Origin: Gammaproteobacteria bacterium
GTDB taxonomy: Bacteria; Pseudomonadota; Gammaproteobacteria; Pseudomonadales; Azotimanducaceae
Direction of reading: 5' to 3'
Assembly (NCBI GenBank): GCA_021773555.1
Contig: JAJFKA010000012.1
Location: 62,001-126,000, forward strand
Length of the DNA stretch: 64,000 nt
Shown piece by piece: positions 25,332-35,332 of the stretch; positions within the stretch are counted from its first letter, which is position 1, and each line of letters starts with the position of its first letter. The notes beneath the pieces are model-generated. The model was not told where the DNA came from and did not search any database. It saw only the letters and a list, made by a program, of their open reading frames with translations. Both the position numbers and the translations under genes were made by a program.

Positions 25332-26505
25332 CGTTCACACCGCAAAGGTCAAGTATTGCGTCGGCTGCCTCGCTTTCCGAGTCAATCCTGAGTAGTCGAT
25401 GGATGATGTCGAATTCTGCCCGCAGCTGCCTTTGCTTTGCCTCATCGAACATGGAGAGCACCGCTTCACTCAGGCTCGACGGGGTTGCGGAATCCTGGAT
25501 AAATTCCGGCACCAGCAACCTGCCGGCAAGAATGTTGGGTAATGCGAAGAAGCGGGTTTTAACCATGCGCGACACGAGCGCATACGTCAATCCACCCAGC
25601 CGATAAGACATCACCATAGGTTTTTTGAGCAACATCGCTTCGAGCGTCGCAGTTCCACTATTAACGAGAACCACATCCGCGGCAGTCATCACTTCCCGGG
25701 AGTGACCCTCAATGACGCGGAGCGCAGGTCCAGGCAGTAATCTGCTGGCAAGCTTTTCAATTTGTATCCTGCGACGTTCGTTGGCCGCAGGGACCAGAAA
25801 TTTGATGCCAGGTTTAATTTCTTGCATCAGGGAAGCTGCGCGAAGGAAGTCCGGACCGGAATATCCAACCTCACTTCCTCGACTGCCTGGCAGAATTGCA
25901 ACGACTTCATCAGCCTCACCCAGGTCAAATCGTTGCCGAGCGCGGGGTTTATCTTCGATTCCCGACAACAGATCAATCTCATGTGCTTTCGGGTGCCCCA
26001 CGAACCTGACACCAACCCCATTTTCTTCGTAGACCCTGGTCTCAAACGGGTACAGGGTTAACATCAGGTCAACATTGCGTGCAATATTCTTGATTCGTCC
26101 CGCTCGCCATGCCCAGATCGTTGGTGAAACATAGTGGACGGTTTTTAGCCCCCCCCTTTTTAACATGCCTTCAAGTAGCAGATTAAAAAAGTTGAAATCC
26201 ACGCCCACAAAGCATGCCGGTTTCTCAGCCAGCATGCGCGTCCTTAGCATGAACAAGGTATGAATCAGTTCAGGAAGTCTCTTCAGCGGATCGACAAAGC
26301 CATTCACCGAGAGTCGATCAATGTCAATCCAGGATTCCATGCCCTCCGCGATCATAGCGGGGCCACCAACACCGACAAATCGGGCACCAGGAAAGCGACG
26401 TTTAATTTCCCGGATTAACGGTGCTCCGAGGTTATCACCGGAGGTTTCACCCGCTAACAATCCGATTATGAGAGGAGATGGTCGCGAATCTTCAGAGATA
26501 TTCAC
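25318..26505 (-). CDS. lpxB: Lipid-A-disaccharide synthase
   Basis: LpxB of 395 residues, a GT-B type glycosyltransferase (GT19). It joins UDP-2,3-diacylglucosamine and lipid X to form the lipid A disaccharide on the inner membrane face. The N-terminal [14 protein letters not shown] and the C-terminal [20 protein letters not shown] are family signatures. It follows fabZ by only 21 bases: lpxA, which normally lies between them, is missing. Confidence 0.96.
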   Translation of the reverse strand: MNISEDSRPSPLIIGLLAGETSGDNLGAPLIREIKRRFPGARFVGVGGPAMIAEGMESWIDIDRLSVNGFVDPLKRLPELIHTLFMLRTRMLAEKPACFVGVDFNFFNLLLEGMLKRGGLKTVHYVSPTIWAWRAGRIKNIARNVDLMLTLYPFETRVYEENGVGVRFVGHPKAHEIDLLSGIEDKPRARQRFDLGEADEVVAILPGSRGSEVGYSGPDFLRAASLMQEIKPGIKFLVPAANERRRIQIEKLASRLLPGPALRVIEGHSREVMTAADVVLVNSGTATLEAMLLKKPMVMSYRLGGLTYALVSRMVKTRFFALPNILAGRLLVPEFIQDSATPSSLSEAVLSMFDEAKQRQLRAEFDIIHRLLRIDSESEAADAILDLCGVNDVSA

Positions 26506-26526
26506 GCCTTCCCCAGCCAGTCCCCT

Positions 26527-26970
26527 TCAGGAGACCTTTTGCTCAGCACAAGTCAATCGCGATGAACACACCAGTGTTTCCCCAACAAATGCTTTACCGG
26601 AAACCTTCATCCAGTGATTACGCAGGTTGATTATATCGACCTCCAGCCGCAATTGATCGCCAGGAATAACTGACCGCTTGAATTTGGTTTTATCGGTCCC
26701 GGCCAGATAGTAAATATAGCCGTCGTCGAGCGTCCGGTTTCGACTCTTGAAGGCCAGTATGCCGGACGCCTGGGCGAGCGCCTCAACGATATAGACTCCA
26801 GGAAATACAGGAGTGTCCGGAAAGTGGCCGGTAAACATCGGTTCATTAACAGAGACGTTCTTGATCGCTACAATTCTTTTGTTAGCCTCAAACTCGATGA
26901 CTCGGTCAACCAGCAGAAATGGAAATCTGTGTGGCAGGTACTTAACTATCTCTGTTACTTCCATAACCAT
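26527..26970 (-). CDS. fabZ: 3-hydroxyacyl-ACP dehydratase FabZ
   Basis: Hotdog dehydratase of 147 residues. Catalytic His lies in LPHRFPFLLVD and the Glu in FPGVYIVEALAQ after GHFPDTPVFPG. It dehydrates 3-hydroxyacyl-ACP in fatty acid synthesis and competes with lipid A synthesis for 3-hydroxymyristoyl-ACP. It is placed between lpxD and lpxB. Confidence 0.96.
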   Translation of the reverse strand: MVMEVTEIVKYLPHRFPFLLVDRVIEFEANKRIVAIKNVSVNEPMFTGHFPDTPVFPGVYIVEALAQASGILAFKSRNRTLDDGYIYYLAGTDKTKFKRSVIPGDQLRLEVDIINLRNHWMKVSGKAFVGETLVCSSRLTCAEQKVS

Positions 26971-27054
26971 CTCTAGTCTCTATTACACGCTAATTTTTCA
27001 GGGTTTTTCTGGCCAGCTTTTCGTGGCCGACTTTTTTTAGATGACTGGGCCACT

Positions 27055-28071
27055 TCAGCCCTCATCAAGGCGTTTCTCGAGTAACCGGATCCGCTTAAGC
27101 ATCTCATCCAACTTCCGAAAACCGACGATACTACGCTTCCATCTGTTTCCCGGCATCAGTCCAGTACCGGAGGAATATCGACCTTTCTTAAGTATCGACT
27201 GACTCACCAGGCTCATCGCCGTAATCTCTACCTGGTCCACGATTTCTATGTTGTCGATAATACCGACTGCCCCGCCGATCAGGCAGTAGCTGCCAATCCT
27301 GGTGCTTCCCGCAATCGCCGTGCAACCGGAAATCGCTGTGTGTGCACCGATGTTTGTGCCATGCCCCACCTGCACCTGATTATCCAGTTTAACCCCATCA
27401 GCGATGCATGTGTGATTTAGTGCACCCCGATCTATCGTCGTACCCGCGCCGATCTCAACGTCATTACCGATGTGTACGCTATAGAGCTGCGGTATTTTTT
27501 TCAGCTTGCCGTCAAACTCATAGCCAAACCCATCGGCACCAAGCACCGCACCGGAATGAACAATACAACGCTCACCAATTTGAACCTCGTGATAGATGCT
27601 CACATTGGCGTGCAGGCGCGAGTTCTCTCCAATTGAGACATCGTTGCCGATCACACAACCCGGACCGATACTGACCCCATCCGCCAGCACAACACCAGCA
27701 GACACCACTGCATGCGCACCCACCGAGACGTGCTTGCCTAAACGAGCTGAGCCATCAATGACTGCCGTTTTCTGAATTGATCTGTCAGGTTGTGGGGCCG
27801 TATCGAAGAGTGAAGCGATATTAGCCCAGGCGAGTCGCGGCTGATCTGACAGCAACACCGGCAACGGACAATCCACGCTGTCGGCCTCGTGTAATACCAC
27901 AGCTGATGCCGCACTTTTTGCCAGGTGCTTTTTGTAGGAACTGTTAAACAGGAAAGTTAGATGGCCGGGCTGGGCATCTGTCAAATCAGCGAGTCCACTG
28001 ATTTGAATAGATGCATCACCGATCAGTTGCAGGCCAAAGCGATCTGATATTTCTCCCAGGCTGATTTTCAA
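27055..28071 (-). CDS. lpxD: UDP-3-O-acylglucosamine N-acyltransferase
   Basis: LpxD of 338 residues: an N-terminal uridine-binding domain, then a left-handed beta helix built of hexapeptide repeats (about 105-300), then a C-terminal helix that binds ACP. The catalytic His is in VQVGHGTNIG. It adds the second 3-hydroxyacyl chain in lipid A synthesis. It lies 9 bases after ompH. Confidence 0.96.
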   Translation of the reverse strand: MKISLGEISDRFGLQLIGDASIQISGLADLTDAQPGHLTFLFNSSYKKHLAKSAASAVVLHEADSVDCPLPVLLSDQPRLAWANIASLFDTAPQPDRSIQKTAVIDGSARLGKHVSVGAHAVVSAGVVLADGVSIGPGCVIGNDVSIGENSRLHANVSIYHEVQIGERCIVHSGAVLGADGFGYEFDGKLKKIPQLYSVHIGNDVEIGAGTTIDRGALNHTCIADGVKLDNQVQVGHGTNIGAHTAISGCTAIAGSTRIGSYCLIGGAVGIIDNIEIVDQVEITAMSLVSQSILKKGRYSSGTGLMPGNRWKRSIVGFRKLDEMLKRIRLLEKRLDEG

Positions 28072-28080
28072 GGATTCAGG

Positions 28081-28614
28081 TTAGCTGCCTGCGGATTTTT
28101 TATCTAACTGGTTCAGCTTTTCTGTGACCTTGCGAGTGATGTCATACAAATCACCCGCATAGAGCGCTGCGTTGCGCGGCAGAATCACATCGTAATCATT
28201 TTCCAGGACCAGATCCTCAATCGCTTTTTGTACCTTGACTTCAGTCCCGGCAAACAGCTCCGTCTGGCGGGCATTGATTTCTTTTTGCAACTTCTGACGC
28301 AAGTAAACAAAGTCATTATTTTTCGATTCAATTTCCTGCTGAACCCGTCGCTTCTCGGTATCACTCATCACCTCAGCGTCTTTTTGTGCCCTCTCCAGCA
28401 GCGCCGCTGCCGCTGTCTGAATCTTTCGGATCTCATCTTCATCGGCTTTGAATTCTTCCTGAATCTGCGCCAGCAGGCGCTTCGCCTCTTCCGAACTTAA
28501 GATCGCGCGCTGCACATCGACGACAGCTAACTTGACTTCAGCAAATGCCAAAGGTGATGCGAGAGCGAACATACACACCGCCACAATAGCTACCATACGT
28601 TGTTTGATTTGCAC
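28081..28614 (-). CDS. ompH: OmpH/Skp family periplasmic chaperone
   Basis: Skp-like chaperone of 177 residues with a signal peptide (to PLAFA), an AEVKLAVVDVQRAI start of the mature protein, and a long central coiled coil (residues about 50-120, rich in Glu, Lys and Gln). It forms a trimer that carries outer membrane proteins to the Bam complex. The start is GTG with AGGAG six bases upstream. A terminator separates it from bamA. Confidence 0.92.
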   Translation of the reverse strand: MQIKQRMVAIVAVCMFALASPLAFAEVKLAVVDVQRAILSSEEAKRLLAQIQEEFKADEDEIRKIQTAAAALLERAQKDAEVMSDTEKRRVQQEIESKNNDFVYLRQKLQKEINARQTELFAGTEVKVQKAIEDLVLENDYDVILPRNAALYAGDLYDITRKVTEKLNQLDKKSAGS

Positions 28615-28688
28615 AATTTTCTCCTCAGATGCTGGTTTGAATATTTATTCTTGATACTCGATTATCGTTTCCGGTGTCACTGTTTCTT

Positions 28689-28714
28689 AAAAAAACCAGA
28701 AAAAATCCTTCTGG
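28689..28714 (-). terminator. Intrinsic terminator after bamA
   Basis: On the minus strand CCAGAA, a 7-base loop and TTCTGG are followed directly by seven T residues. It lies in the 289-base gap between the bamA stop and the ompH start, so ompH-lpxD-fabZ-lpxB-rnhB probably has its own promoter (a weak candidate GTGACA-18-TATCAA lies just downstream). The rest of the gap shows no gene. Confidence 0.65.
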
Positions 28715-28903
28715 AAGAAACTGGTCCTGATACCAGGTTAAATGCCTGTTCCTTACCCCTTTTTCAGCTACGGAGAGTTTTCCGGAGCGTCAATTATTCA
28801 ACTTCAATGGTTGAGATTTCAGGGCAAATCTTCCTGCCGCACGATGGGCGCAGATATTTACACATCCGATGCGATCAATCAATGTAGTTTGATCAGCAAA
28901 CCC

Positions 28904-31246
28904 CTAAAAAGTTCGACCCAATTCAAACTGGAACGCCTCGCCCTCATCACCTTTCTTCTCATTGATCGGCACAGAAAAAGCAAAGCTCAGAGGTGCAAAC
29001 CCGGTTATCCAGGTAATCGATACCCCAGCGCTGTAGCGCAACTCACCATCTTGTGGGGAAAGACAAATCGTCGAAATTTTCGGACAATTCGTATTGAATA
29101 CGTTCCCCGCATCAACGAACAAAGCAGACTTGATCTGACGCTGATCCTTGACGAAAGGTAGTGGGAACAAAATTTCTGCGCTGGTCTCGATTAAAAGGTT
29201 GCCTCCAATCGGGTCAGGTTCGCCGAAACGGTCAAGCGGGCTGGGAGTTGTGCGCGGTCCAAGGGAGTTATTTTCATAACCTCGAACTGACCCGGCGCCG
29301 CCAGCAAAGAAGTGTTTGTAGAATGGGAAATTTTCAGTTCCACCGTAAGCATCACCATAGCCAAGGTCCGTCCTCAGCCGTAGTGTAAACAGTCTCGTTA
29401 AGGGGAAGAATATCTGGCCGCTGTAGTTCAGGCGGAAAAACTCCAGTTCACTGCCTGGAATACTCATCTCAAACGAGAGATTTTGTGACCGCCCTGCCGT
29501 TGGCAACAATCCTCGGTTCAGTGCTGACATGCTATATGCAGCAGACATGGTCACGAGATTGAACTTCTTACCTTCCGCGTCCAGAAACTGTGAGATTTCC
29601 TGTGCCGGAAAAATACCTTCCTTAATCCTGGTATTCTCATACCCAACACTGAAATTGACTCTTGAAACCTCACTGATTGGATAGCCAAAATTGACGGAGC
29701 CGCCGAAAGAATCAGTGGAAAATCTTGCGATATTTCGTTCATCAAAATCACTGCTTCTAAAAAACACCGAATAGCCCCGACTCACGCCATCAACCGTGTA
29801 ATAGGGATCAAAAAACGAAAAGTTGTAGGAGGTCTGAAAACTACTTCTGTTGACACCCAGATTCACGCTGTTTCCTGAGCCGAAGACGTTCGACTCCTGA
29901 TAGGACAAGCCAAGAATCAATCCGATATCCTGAGAGAACCCCAGTGTTGCTGAAATGGATCCGGAGGGTTGTTCTTCAACGCTATAGTTCACGTCGATCT
30001 GATCGTCCGTTCCTGCTACCTCTGGTGTTTCTACATTGACCTCTTTGAAATACCCAAGACGTTCAAGACGCACCTTCGAACCTTCGATTGCTGAGTTCGA
30101 TGCCCATCCTCCTTCCATCTGGCGCATTTCCCGGCGTAATACTTCATCCTGAGTCAAGGTGTTACCCCTGAAGCTGATGCGTCGAACATAGGCACGCCGG
30201 CCTGCGTCAACGAAGAATTTAATAGTAACGGTGTTGCCCTCGTCATCCACGACGGGCTGTCCCGTGGCACTGGCGAACGTGTACCCTGCATTTCCCAGCG
30301 CCCGCTCAATGCGTTCCTCAGAAGCTGTCATCAGTTCCCGGGAGAAGGTCTGGCCGGGCCGGGATAAAACCAGCGCGCGGATAGAGTTCTCGGGGACATC
30401 GTGCAATTCTCCCGCAACATCAACTTCGGATACCTTGAACAGCTCTCCTTCAATCACATTAATCGTGATGTAGACATCTTCCATATTCGGTGCGATCGCA
30501 ACCTGAGTAGAATCAACTACAAAATTCAGGTATCCCCTGTCGAGATAGTGGGATTCCAGTTTTTCCAGGTCACCTTTGAGCTTTTCCCGGGAGTACTGAT
30601 CGTCTTTTGTATAAAAGGAAAACAGGCTTGGTAGTTTTAACTCCAGCATTTCCTGAAGTGTCTCATCATCGAAAATCGTATTGCCGATGATATTGATATG
30701 CCGGATCCCGGACACATTCCCCTCGTTCACATCAACCTTGATTGCCACCCGGTTCCGCGGTAAATCTTCAACCTCGGTACTGATCTTTGCGTCGTAGCGG
30801 CCCTGGCTCACATATTGTCGCTCCAGATCAGAGGTCATGTGTTCCAGTGTGACCTTCTTGAATATCTGACCTTCAGCGAGTCCGGACTGGTTCAATCCCT
30901 CCAGCAGTGCTTCTGTTTTGATCGCCTTATTACCTTCAAACTCGATTGACTCGATGGAAGGACGCTCTTTGACAATGATAACGAGCACATTTCCGTCTCG
31001 TCCAACCTCGACATCGTCGAATGATTCTGTCTTGAACAGCGAACGAATAATGAGCCGAAGATCGAGATCGTTGACGTCGTCGCCCACATTAAATGGAATG
31101 GCGCCGAACACCGTACCCGCAGATATCCGCTGCAATCCTTCAACACGAACATCTGAGATCACAAAACCGAAAGACGGCAGGGAAACCGCGAGCAACAGGG
31201 CACCGACACACAAACGTTGTGATAGTTGAGACAAGAGTGGGATCAT
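28904..31246 (-). CDS. bamA: Outer membrane protein assembly factor BamA
   Basis: BamA of 780 residues. After a signal peptide come five POTRA domains (first: ISDVRVEGLQRISAGTVF) and a C-terminal Omp85 barrel with the VRGY loop-6 motif (AGGAGSVRGYENN, roughly residue 650) and a final Phe (FELGRTF) typical of barrel proteins. It inserts outer membrane barrels. It follows rseP by 19 bases in the usual order. Confidence 0.97.
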   Translation of the reverse strand: MIPLLSQLSQRLCVGALLLAVSLPSFGFVISDVRVEGLQRISAGTVFGAIPFNVGDDVNDLDLRLIIRSLFKTESFDDVEVGRDGNVLVIIVKERPSIESIEFEGNKAIKTEALLEGLNQSGLAEGQIFKKVTLEHMTSDLERQYVSQGRYDAKISTEVEDLPRNRVAIKVDVNEGNVSGIRHINIIGNTIFDDETLQEMLELKLPSLFSFYTKDDQYSREKLKGDLEKLESHYLDRGYLNFVVDSTQVAIAPNMEDVYITINVIEGELFKVSEVDVAGELHDVPENSIRALVLSRPGQTFSRELMTASEERIERALGNAGYTFASATGQPVVDDEGNTVTIKFFVDAGRRAYVRRISFRGNTLTQDEVLRREMRQMEGGWASNSAIEGSKVRLERLGYFKEVNVETPEVAGTDDQIDVNYSVEEQPSGSISATLGFSQDIGLILGLSYQESNVFGSGNSVNLGVNRSSFQTSYNFSFFDPYYTVDGVSRGYSVFFRSSDFDERNIARFSTDSFGGSVNFGYPISEVSRVNFSVGYENTRIKEGIFPAQEISQFLDAEGKKFNLVTMSAAYSMSALNRGLLPTAGRSQNLSFEMSIPGSELEFFRLNYSGQIFFPLTRLFTLRLRTDLGYGDAYGGTENFPFYKHFFAGGAGSVRGYENNSLGPRTTPSPLDRFGEPDPIGGNLLIETSAEILFPLPFVKDQRQIKSALFVDAGNVFNTNCPKISTICLSPQDGELRYSAGVSITWITGFAPLSFAFSVPINEKKGDEGEAFQFELGRTF

Positions 31247-31265
31247 ATTCAGCTTAAGTGAGACG

Positions 31266-32687
31266 TTATAACCTTGTTAGATCGTTGTAGATGGCGAGCA
31301 ACATGATACCAAATATCATGAACATGCCTACCTGTAATCCCCATACCTGAATTCTCTCCGGAACGGGTTTGCCTCCGATCAGTTCAAGGAAGTAGTAGAG
31401 CAGATGACCGCCATCCAGGACCGGAATGGGTAGCAGGTTCAATACGCCAAGACTGATGCTGAGCAATGCGATAAATCCAATAAAACTCGCAATGCCCGAT
31501 TGGGCTGTGGCATTGGCCACCTTTGCGATTGTGATCGGACCACTCAGGTTCTTTGGAGAAATCGCCCCGACGATCATTTTCTTGATCGAGGTCAGCGTGA
31601 ACAAGGTCACATCCCAGGTTTTCGCGAGAGCCGGGATCCAGGCGGTATAGAACGGGTAGCTCACTTCACGCTGCATTTCCGGTGGTAACTCAATGGCTTC
31701 ACGAGCGGCACCGATATAACCGATCATCTCCCCATCACGTTCAATACGTGCCGGTGTCAGCACCAGTGACAGGGGATTACCTTCCCGGATCAATTCGACG
31801 CTGAAACTCACCTCGGGTCGCTGCTTGATAAATCCAACCCAGTCGACCCAGTCAACAATTTTCTCCCCATCGGCGGCAATAACCTCGTCACCAGCTTTAA
31901 ATCCTGCAGCCTGGGCTCGGCCATCGGCGAGCACGCTGCCGATGCGCGCGGGAATCTCGGGATACTTCAGAGCCAGCCCCAGTTCACCCACAGGGTAAGG
32001 CTCCTCTTCGCCTGACATCCAGTCCTCGACCGGAATCGCGACCTCGGTCCTGGCATCGTAGCTGCCCGGTTCTCGCAGCGTCAGCATGATGTTTCCGGTT
32101 TCACCAATTCGCTCGAACAGTCTGAGGTTCACTTCTGACCAGGTTTCCGTCGGCTCACCGTCAACAGCCACGATTTCCTGACCAGCCTTGATTCCCGCCT
32201 GTCCGGCACGAGAATCCGGATCTATCTCACCCAGCAGCGGTACCACTCCGGTGACCCCAACGGTGAACAGCACCCAGTAAGCGACAATGGCCAGCAAAAA
32301 ATTTGCAATCGGACCTGCGGCGACAATGGCAATTCGCTGCCACACAGTTTTACGATTAAAAGCGAGATGCAACTGGTCGTCCGGGACAAAACCTTCACGC
32401 TCATCCAACATTTTCACGTACCCGCCCAGCGGGATCAACGCAATCACGAACTCCGTCCCCGTCATGGGTTCATTGCTGCGAGTTTGCACGTGGCTGCCTT
32501 CAGGGACAGGAACATGCTTCGGTACCGGGCCAATCTTGCTGTAAAGCGGTCGACCAAAACCGACGCTGAATCGCAATACATGGACATTGCACATTCGTGC
32601 TACCCAGTAATGCCCAAACTCGTGGATAGTCACCAGGATGGACAGGGTGACAATCAATGCGAGAATGCTTTGAATGACTTCAATCAT
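31266..32687 (-). CDS. rseP: RIP metalloprotease RseP
   Basis: Inner membrane site-2 protease of 473 residues. The zinc motif HEFGH is at residues 22-26 in the first TM helix and the third ligand is in PVLDGGHL near residue 425. Two PDZ domains lie between, followed by TM helices. It cleaves anti-sigma-E and signal peptide remnants. An unusually long insertion near residues 60-75 (KHVPVPEGSHVQTRSNEP) resembles pseudomonad copies. Confidence 0.96.
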   Translation of the reverse strand: MIEVIQSILALIVTLSILVTIHEFGHYWVARMCNVHVLRFSVGFGRPLYSKIGPVPKHVPVPEGSHVQTRSNEPMTGTEFVIALIPLGGYVKMLDEREGFVPDDQLHLAFNRKTVWQRIAIVAAGPIANFLLAIVAYWVLFTVGVTGVVPLLGEIDPDSRAGQAGIKAGQEIVAVDGEPTETWSEVNLRLFERIGETGNIMLTLREPGSYDARTEVAIPVEDWMSGEEEPYPVGELGLALKYPEIPARIGSVLADGRAQAAGFKAGDEVIAADGEKIVDWVDWVGFIKQRPEVSFSVELIREGNPLSLVLTPARIERDGEMIGYIGAAREAIELPPEMQREVSYPFYTAWIPALAKTWDVTLFTLTSIKKMIVGAISPKNLSGPITIAKVANATAQSGIASFIGFIALLSISLGVLNLLPIPVLDGGHLLYYFLELIGGKPVPERIQVWGLQVGMFMIFGIMLLAIYNDLTRL

Positions 32688-32689
32688 GG

Positions 32690-33865
32690 TTAGTGGGTAA
32701 TCCTGGCTATTACTTCAATTGCGCGGTTTCGGGCCTCTGCGTCCAGCGCGAGGATGGTCTCTATTGTATGTGCTTCTGTAGGGCTTGTCTGTTCAAGAAC
32801 AGATTCAATAATAACTGGGATGTCAGTAAAGCGAATAAGTTCATCGAGAAATTGCGCCACAGCGACTTCATTAGCCGCATTCAGCGCGATGGCGTAATTC
32901 TGTGACTTCCCTGCCACCTGCTGGCAAAGCCTGAGGCAGGGATAGCGGTCTAAATCCGGAGCTTCGAACCGCAGATCACCCTGGCTGCTGAAATCAAGGC
33001 GTGTAACGCCCGACTCAATCCTTTCGGGCCACGCCAGACCGTGGGCAATCGGCGTTCTCATGTCCGGATGTCCCAGCTGGGCAATTATCGAGCCGTCAAT
33101 ATATTCGACCATTGAATGGACCACGCTCTGAGGATGGATGACCACCTCCACATCCTCCGGCGCCAGCGAAAACAGCCAGCAGGCCTCGATGAGCTCAAGT
33201 CCCTTATTCATCATACTGGCGGAATCAACAGAAATTTTACGGCCCATTTCCCAGTTTGGATGGGCGCAGGCCTGATCCGGGGTGATCGACGCGAGACTGG
33301 CAACCGATTCCCGCAGCAACGGCCCACCAGACCCTGTGAGCAGGATTTTTCGAACTCCTTGTGCATGTCCTTGCGCCCCGTTTGCCAGGCACTGGAAAAT
33401 CGCATTGTGTTCACTGTCGATGGGCAGCAAAGTCACTGCTTCGCGTTGCACCCTGCTCATAAACAGATGCCCGGACATTACCAGCGATTCTTTATTGGCG
33501 AGTAATACCTTCCGGCCGTTACCAACCGCTGCGAGCGTGGGTTGTAAACCAGCGCCGCCAACGATGGCGGCCATCACAATATCAACTTCCGGGTCGGCAG
33601 CCACGCTGCACAAACCATCCATACCGCACAAAACTTCCGTCGCGCTACCCACTGCCGAGAGGTATCGCTGCAGGGCCTGCGCTGCCTCGGCCTGGCACAG
33701 GACCGCAAATTTAGGTTGGAATTCCTCACATTGAGCACCCAGCCGCTGCCAGTTTGTGTTCGCCGTCAGGGCGTGCACAGCAAATCGCTGCGGGTGCCGC
33801 CTGAGCACATCCAGTGTGCTTACGCCGACTGAACCCGTGGCCCCAAGGATTGTGACGGTTTGCAT
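32690..33865 (-). CDS. dxr: 1-deoxy-D-xylulose 5-phosphate reductoisomerase
   Basis: DXR (IspC) of 391 residues, the second step of the non-mevalonate isoprenoid pathway. The NADPH loop is GATGSVGVSTLDV, and metal and substrate residues appear in LLPIDSEHNAIFQ and NWEMGRKISVDSASMMNKGLE. It lies two bases from both cdsA and rseP, so all are probably one transcript. Confidence 0.97.
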   Translation of the reverse strand: MQTVTILGATGSVGVSTLDVLRRHPQRFAVHALTANTNWQRLGAQCEEFQPKFAVLCQAEAAQALQRYLSAVGSATEVLCGMDGLCSVAADPEVDIVMAAIVGGAGLQPTLAAVGNGRKVLLANKESLVMSGHLFMSRVQREAVTLLPIDSEHNAIFQCLANGAQGHAQGVRKILLTGSGGPLLRESVASLASITPDQACAHPNWEMGRKISVDSASMMNKGLELIEACWLFSLAPEDVEVVIHPQSVVHSMVEYIDGSIIAQLGHPDMRTPIAHGLAWPERIESGVTRLDFSSQGDLRFEAPDLDRYPCLRLCQQVAGKSQNYAIALNAANEVAVAQFLDELIRFTDIPVIIESVLEQTSPTEAHTIETILALDAEARNRAIEVIARITH

Positions 33866-33867
33866 GT

Positions 33868-34677
33868 TTATACCCAGCCGTAAAGCAGGACGAACAGCGC
33901 GAACACCGGACCTGCCGATAAAAGGCTGTCGATACGATCAAGGAATCCGCCGTGACCGGGTAGCAACTGACTGGAGTCCTTTACATCGCGATTGCGCTTG
34001 AACATGCTGATAGTCAGGTCACCTACCACCGAAACCACGGCGACCAGCAGGCAGGCCAACATAAATACCACACCCCGGGTTGTTTCAAGATCCGGTTTAC
34101 CCAGCCACAAAGACATAGCCATTGCGATGAACATCGCTGTCAGCATGCCTCCCCAGAATCCCGCCCAGGATTTCCCGGGGCTGACATTGGGCGCGAGTTT
34201 CTTTTTACCCAATGCGCGGCCACTGAAATAGGCCCCGATATCAGCGCCCCATATGAGGAAAAACAGCAGTAAAATCAGATAGTTGCTATCGACACTCTGC
34301 TTGAGTTGAAGCAGCGCGACAAAGCCGGGAAGCAATAGAACAATACCGAGGAGCGACAAGGTAACCTGGTGTTGCCAGAGGTTGCGAAGCGCCGGGTATT
34401 GAATCACCAGCAACGCGGCCACGGCCCACCAGATGAATGCAGGTGTCAGTATCCACAGTGGCGGGCTATACCAACCCGCAACCAGTATTACCGCCATCAG
34501 CGTCGCGTACACAAACTTGCTGTGACCCTCGAATCCGGCAAGGTTCGCCCATTCCCATGCAGAGACCGTCAGCACCAGGCCAACAAACAGCGCAAATCCC
34601 AACAGGGGGAGAAAAAACACGCAGGCGATTGAAATCGGGGCGATGATCAGGGCGGTGATAATACGAAGCTTAAGCAC
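33868..34677 (-). CDS. cdsA: Phosphatidate cytidylyltransferase
   Basis: CDP-diglyceride synthase of 269 residues with about seven to eight TM helices. The C-terminal catalytic signature reads KRNRDVKDSSQLLPGHGGFLD followed by RIDSLL. It makes CDP-diacylglycerol for all phospholipids. Only 72 bases separate it from frr, so uppS, normally between them, is absent. Confidence 0.95.
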   Translation of the reverse strand: MLKLRIITALIIAPISIACVFFLPLLGFALFVGLVLTVSAWEWANLAGFEGHSKFVYATLMAVILVAGWYSPPLWILTPAFIWWAVAALLVIQYPALRNLWQHQVTLSLLGIVLLLPGFVALLQLKQSVDSNYLILLLFFLIWGADIGAYFSGRALGKKKLAPNVSPGKSWAGFWGGMLTAMFIAMAMSLWLGKPDLETTRGVVFMLACLLVAVVSVVGDLTISMFKRNRDVKDSSQLLPGHGGFLDRIDSLLSAGPVFALFVLLYGWV

Positions 34678-34749
34678 GGGACGTTAGAGACTCCGTTGGA
34701 TGCGATCAAAGGTACCCGGATTCTGCGCCCGGTGGGACAAGATCACTGT

Positions 34750-35307
34750 TCAAATTTCCATCAAGTCAGCTTCTTTACCTTCCAAAGATTTATCGATCGA
34801 CCTGATGGTTTCGTCGGTCAATTTTTGGATCACATCTTCGCCGCGGCGCAGGTCATCCTCAGTGATTTCCTTTTCTTTGAGAAAGTCCTTTAGTACTGAG
34901 TTCGCGTCACGACGAATATTACGTACCGCGACGCGCGCATTCTCCGCTTCCGATCTTGCAACCCGGGCGAGGTCGCGGCGGTTCTCCTCGGTCAGCGGCG
35001 GCATTGGTAAACGTATGTTGTCACCGCTGGTGGACGGATTGAGGCCGAGGTCGGACTTGAGAATCGCTCTCTCAATTTTAGGAATCAAGGGTTTTTCCCA
35101 GGGTGAGATCAGCAGTGAACGTCCGTCCTCGACGATGATATTGGCCACCTGCGTGATTGGCGTATCCGTGCCGTAATAGTCAACCATGACACCATCGAGC
35201 AAACTGGGGTGAGCTCGTCCGGTACGGATTTTTGCGAAAGCGCTGTCCAGCGTGGCCAATGTCTTGTGCATCCGCTCTGCCGCGTCGTCTTTGATGTCAT
35301 CAATCAC
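34750..35307 (-). CDS. frr: Ribosome recycling factor
   Basis: RRF of 185 residues, the standard length. It opens with MIDDIKDDAAERM, contains IRTGRAHPSLLDG, LGLNPSTSGD and PPLTEENRRDL, and ends in a helical KEADLMEI. With EF-G it splits post-termination ribosomes. It lies 25 bases after pyrH. Confidence 0.97.
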   Translation of the reverse strand: MIDDIKDDAAERMHKTLATLDSAFAKIRTGRAHPSLLDGVMVDYYGTDTPITQVANIIVEDGRSLLISPWEKPLIPKIERAILKSDLGLNPSTSGDNIRLPMPPLTEENRRDLARVARSEAENARVAVRNIRRDANSVLKDFLKEKEITEDDLRRGEDVIQKLTDETIRSIDKSLEGKEADLMEI

Positions 35308-35332
35308 GTCATAATCCCCCGGTTTGAATTCT

